Shown here piece by piece: positions 4,872-7,365 of a DNA stretch of 7,365 nucleotides. Source of the DNA: Candidatus Nitrosotenuis sp. Its GTDB lineage: Archaea; Thermoproteota; Nitrososphaeria; Nitrososphaerales; Nitrosopumilaceae. The notes beneath the pieces were generated by a model, which did no database searches, was not told where the DNA came from, and saw only the letters and a list, made by a program, of their open reading frames with translations. Location of the stretch: NCBI GenBank assembly GCA_023252015.1, contig JAHEXS010000014.1, positions 1 through 7,365 on the forward strand. Reading direction: 5' to 3'. How positions within the stretch are numbered: the first letter of the stretch is position 1; each line of letters starts with the position of its first letter. A program made the position numbers and the translations under genes.

Positions 4872-6638
4872 ATGCAATTCTCATTAATATCAGACGCCTT
4901 TGAGAAGATGGAAGCCACTACAAAAAGACTAGAGCTTACTCAGTACTTGGTTGATTTATTCAAGGTGACCCCAAGGGAAAGTATTTCAAAAATAGTATAT
5001 TTGATTCAGGGCAAATTACGGCCAGATTTTGAGGGAATTGAGCTTGGGGTAGCTGAAAAACTTGCTATTAGAGCAATTGCAAAATCATCTGGCAGCTCAG
5101 TTAAAAAAATCCAAGATCTCTTTTTTGAAGACGGTGATTTGGGCCATGCCGCATCAAAAGCACTTGAGCAAAAAACGCAGACAACGTTCCTTATGCAACA
5201 AATAACTGCTGAAAGAGTATATGATACTTTATTCAAAATTGCAAAGCTAGAAGGCGCAAGATCTCAGGACATGAAGATGAAGTACATTTCCAGTCTCCTA
5301 AACGATGCCACTCCGCAAGAGGCAAAATTCATTCTCAAAATAGTGATGGGTACACTAAGACTCGGTATTGCGGATAACACGGTAATGGATGCACTTGCAA
5401 TTGCATATACGGGTTCTCGAGCAAATCGCGAAAAACTCGAAGCGGCATACAATGTTTCATCAGACCTAGGAAAGGTTGCAGAAATTGTTGCAGAAAAAAA
5501 CTCGGAGGGATTAAAGGAATTTCATGTTTCGTTGTTCAGTCCGATTCGACCAATGCTTGCAGAGCGCATCAAGAGTGCAAAAGAGGCAAGTGAGAAACTC
5601 GGCAAAGAGTTTGTAGCAGAATACAAGCTTGACGGAGAGCGAGTCCAGATTCACCTAGGTGAAGACAAGGTGATATTATTTTCAAGAAGACTTGAAAACA
5701 TCACCAGTCATTATCCAGATATTGTTGAAAACATTCCAAAGGCGTTAAAGACGCAGGAAATCATTTTGGAAGCAGAGGCAGTCGCGATAAACGAAAACAC
5801 TGGAGAATTTCTTCCATTTCAGGAGTTAATGCACAGGCGAAGAAAATACAACATTGATAGAATCGTATCCCAGTACCCAATAACTGTCAATCTCTTTGAT
5901 ATTATGTATCTAAACGGAAAAGATCTGCTAAATTCAACATATGGGGAAAGAAGAAAAAAACTAGAAGACATTACAATTGAAAATGAGTTTGTAAAACTTG
6001 TGCCAAAAATAATCGTCAGATCGGAAAACGAAATCGAGGATTTTTTGGAAAATGGAATCAATGCAGGATGTGAAGGATTGATGTTAAAGGTACTCGATGC
6101 CCCATATAGGGCAGGTGCAAGAGGAAGTAATTGGCTTAAGCTAAAACGTGAATACCGAAACGAGCTTGGAGACAGCCTTGATTTGGTTGTAATTGGTGCA
6201 TTCTTTGGAAAGGGTAGAAGGACTGGAAAATATGGAACGTTGTTGCTTGCCACATACAACCAAGAAAACGACACTTTTGAGAGTATCTGTAAGGTCGGCA
6301 CTGGATTTACAGACGAAAACCTAGACCAATTCTACCAAATTCTTTCTAGCAAGGTAACCCTAAAGAAAAATCCAAGAATTGAGAGCGGCATGGAGCCAGA
6401 TGTTTGGTTTGAGCCAGAGGTGGTAGTTGAGATAGTAGCATCAGAGATAACTCTAAGTCCGGTTCATACATGTGCAAAAGACAGCATACGGAAGGGAAGC
6501 GGTCTTGCACTAAGATTTCCAAAATTCACAGGCAAGATTAGAGATGAAAAAGCACCGGAGGATGCATCAACAGATCAAGAGGTAGTTACACTTTACAAGA
6601 ATCAGAAAAAAGTAACTCAGAATGTTTCTGAGGTTTGA
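4872..6638 (+). CDS. lig: ATP-dependent DNA ligase, archaeal replicative type, 588 aa
   Basis: Seals nicks in Okazaki-fragment joining and excision repair through an enzyme-AMP intermediate. The N-terminal DNA-binding domain covers about residues 1-220. The adenylation domain has motif I EYKLDGER with nucleotidyl-lysine Lys252, motif Ia SRRLENIT (271-278), an acidic strand EIILEAEAVA (296-305), motif III LFDIMYLNG (341-349), motif IV EGLMLK (401-406) and motif V WLKLKREY (421-428). The OB domain ends with motif VI GLALRFPKF (544-552) and the usual PEDAST...LY..Q tail. QTTFL at 103-107 lies where Pyrococcus ligase has its PCNA-binding QKSFF, so PCNA contact is likely. ATG 4872 is chosen because MQFSLISDAFEKMEATTKRL aligns with the family N-terminus; Met13 is a possible shorter start. 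Length is normal. The gene begins 24 bases after the inferred end of the TnpB element, with no good TATA box at standard distance. Confidence 0.97.
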   Translation: MQFSLISDAFEKMEATTKRLELTQYLVDLFKVTPRESISKIVYLIQGKLRPDFEGIELGVAEKLAIRAIAKSSGSSVKKIQDLFFEDGDLGHAASKALEQKTQTTFLMQQITAERVYDTLFKIAKLEGARSQDMKMKYISSLLNDATPQEAKFILKIVMGTLRLGIADNTVMDALAIAYTGSRANREKLEAAYNVSSDLGKVAEIVAEKNSEGLKEFHVSLFSPIRPMLAERIKSAKEASEKLGKEFVAEYKLDGERVQIHLGEDKVILFSRRLENITSHYPDIVENIPKALKTQEIILEAEAVAINENTGEFLPFQELMHRRRKYNIDRIVSQYPITVNLFDIMYLNGKDLLNSTYGERRKKLEDITIENEFVKLVPKIIVRSENEIEDFLENGINAGCEGLMLKVLDAPYRAGARGSNWLKLKREYRNELGDSLDLVVIGAFFGKGRRTGKYGTLLLATYNQENDTFESICKVGTGFTDENLDQFYQILSSKVTLKKNPRIESGMEPDVWFEPEVVVEIVASEITLSPVHTCAKDSIRKGSGLALRFPKFTGKIRDEKAPEDASTDQEVVTLYKNQKKVTQNVSEV

Positions 6639-6654
6639 ACGTGTTCTGTGCAAG

Positions 6655-6662
6655 ATTAATTA
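6655..6662 (+). promoter_or_regulatory. TATA box of the DUF47 gene
   Basis: ATTAATTA lies at -32 to -25 from the ATG at 6687, between the ligase stop and the DUF47 start. It predicts a leaderless mRNA independent of the ligase gene. No Shine-Dalgarno sequence with normal spacing is present (GG directly abuts the ATG). Confidence 0.5.
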
Positions 6663-6686
6663 AGACCAAGACAAGTCTAAAAAAGG

Positions 6687-7340
6687 ATGTATAGTGGGGA
6701 GCTAGAGGTTCAAGCAAAGCGAAAAGCAATCGCGGTTTTACAAGACGAAATAAACAGAATCCTAAATGCTGCAAGAGAACTTGCATTGCTGCCAGACCTG
6801 CTTATGAAAAAAGACAAGGCTGGAGTAAAAGCCGCAAACGAGCAAATCTCAAGCATTGAAGAAGAAGTTGAAAATCTTAGACGAAAAATTACTCGCGAGG
6901 TTGCAGATGTTGGCGGACTCATCATGAACAGGGAAAATCTTTTGAACACGGCATACACGATGGACGAAATTGCTGGCTACATAACAGGAATCGCTTTCAA
7001 ATTATCAAACATCAAGCCAACTACACTAAAGAATGCCAAACTAGACGGAGACGTTTCAGTACTAATCGAACTGGTAGTAGATGAGGTGTACAAACTCAAC
7101 GAGATAGTCCGTGGCCTGAACACCAATGCCGCAAATGCGATTGAGCTTGCGCAAGAGACCCAAAAAATAGAACGTGAAATTGACAAAAAATACCGCATGG
7201 CAATAGTCAAGGCACTAGATGAAATCACAAACATCAAAGAACTAATGCTTGTCAAGGACGTCATTCAAGGAATTGAGGAAATGTCAGACAAGTGCCAGCA
7301 GGTATCAGACTCGTTTATCTTACTTGCACTGAGTCTCTAA
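6687..7340 (+). CDS. DUF47 family PhoU-like protein, probable phosphate-transport regulator, 217 aa
   Basis: An all-helical protein with the PhoU/DUF47 pattern: long charged helices with heptad-like spacing (EINRILNAARELALLPDLLMKKD, then NEQISSIEEEVENLRRKITREVADVGG), the family-typical loop MNRENLLNTAYTMDEIAGYITGIAFKLSNI, and a second bundle ending IVKALDEITNIKELMLVKDVIQGIEEMSDKCQQVSDSFILLAL. The placement of D/E residues in DEIAGYI and EEMSDKCQQVSD is as in PhoU-like metal-cluster binders. Relatives are soluble cytoplasmic proteins often encoded next to Pit-type phosphate transporters, where they are thought to control uptake; the neighbour on the right is outside the window. Length is normal for the family. 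ATG 6687 fits the TATA box. It lies 48 bases after the ligase gene, so any link with the ligase is positional only. The family is clear; the exact role is inferred. Confidence 0.88.
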   Translation: MYSGELEVQAKRKAIAVLQDEINRILNAARELALLPDLLMKKDKAGVKAANEQISSIEEEVENLRRKITREVADVGGLIMNRENLLNTAYTMDEIAGYITGIAFKLSNIKPTTLKNAKLDGDVSVLIELVVDEVYKLNEIVRGLNTNAANAIELAQETQKIEREIDKKYRMAIVKALDEITNIKELMLVKDVIQGIEEMSDKCQQVSDSFILLALSL

Positions 7341-7343
7341 CCA

Positions 7344-7358
7344 TTATTTTTCTATTTT
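7344..7358 (+). terminator. T-rich terminator after the DUF47 gene
   Basis: The bases after the TAA stop contain two T tracts (TTATTTTTCTATTTT) without a hairpin, the usual form of an archaeal intrinsic terminator. No comparable T tract follows fbp, the two hypothetical genes or the ligase, so the plus-strand genes before it may share read-through transcripts. Confidence 0.5.
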
Positions 7359-7365
7359 ACTAGAA

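Noticed and set aside
5819..6301. A 160-codon open frame on the minus strand inside the ligase gene
   Set aside because: It lies antisense to conserved ligase motifs III-V, has a Ser/Phe-rich low-complexity composition typical of an antisense shadow, and has no promoter or start context.

Overview
The window is archaeal and most likely from an ammonia-oxidising archaeon (Nitrososphaerota/Thaumarchaeota, Nitrosopumilaceae type). The evidence is a tuf-rpsJ pair with crenarchaeal/eukaryote-like EF-1A features, a bifunctional archaeal fructose-1,6-bisphosphate aldolase/phosphatase, an ATP-dependent archaeal replicative DNA ligase, a DUF47/PhoU-like protein, and AT-rich DNA with TATA boxes about 25-32 bases before start codons (leaderless mRNAs). 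The EF-1A and S10 sequences closely resemble those I remember from Nitrosopumilus relatives. I cannot fix the genus.

Layout. Bases 1-1390 on the minus strand hold tuf (EF-1A) followed, after 5 bases, by the first 27 codons of rpsJ (uS10), which runs off the left edge. The divergent intergenic region 1391-1532 carries promoters for both directions and an imperfect 20-bp palindrome. Everything to the right is on the plus strand: fbp (aldolase/phosphatase, start best placed at 1533), a small two-helix membrane protein (2723-3127), a 96-residue soluble hypothetical protein (3177-3467), a TnpB-only IS200/IS605-type element (about 3553-4847), DNA ligase (4872-6638), and a DUF47 protein (6687-7340) followed by a T-rich terminator.

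The genes are mostly unrelated housekeeping functions (translation, gluconeogenesis, replication/repair, probable phosphate-transport regulation), each apparently with its own promoter except rpsJ. The accessory part is the TnpB element. Its ORF keeps the RuvC triad, but one zinc-ribbon cysteine is replaced by tyrosine and about five residues before the zinc ribbon appear to be missing, so it is probably ageing or impaired. A perfect 7-bp hairpin overlaps its stop codon, as expected for an IS605 right end and omega-RNA 3' end. The element appears to have landed inside the promoter of the DNA ligase gene. Joining the proposed flanks puts a TTTTAT box at -30 to -25 from the ligase ATG, the same spacing seen at the neighbouring leaderless genes. 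That promoter-splitting insertion, with possible capture of the ligase TATA box by tnpB, is the most interesting inference here. I see no CRISPR array, tRNA, rRNA or new multi-gene defence system.
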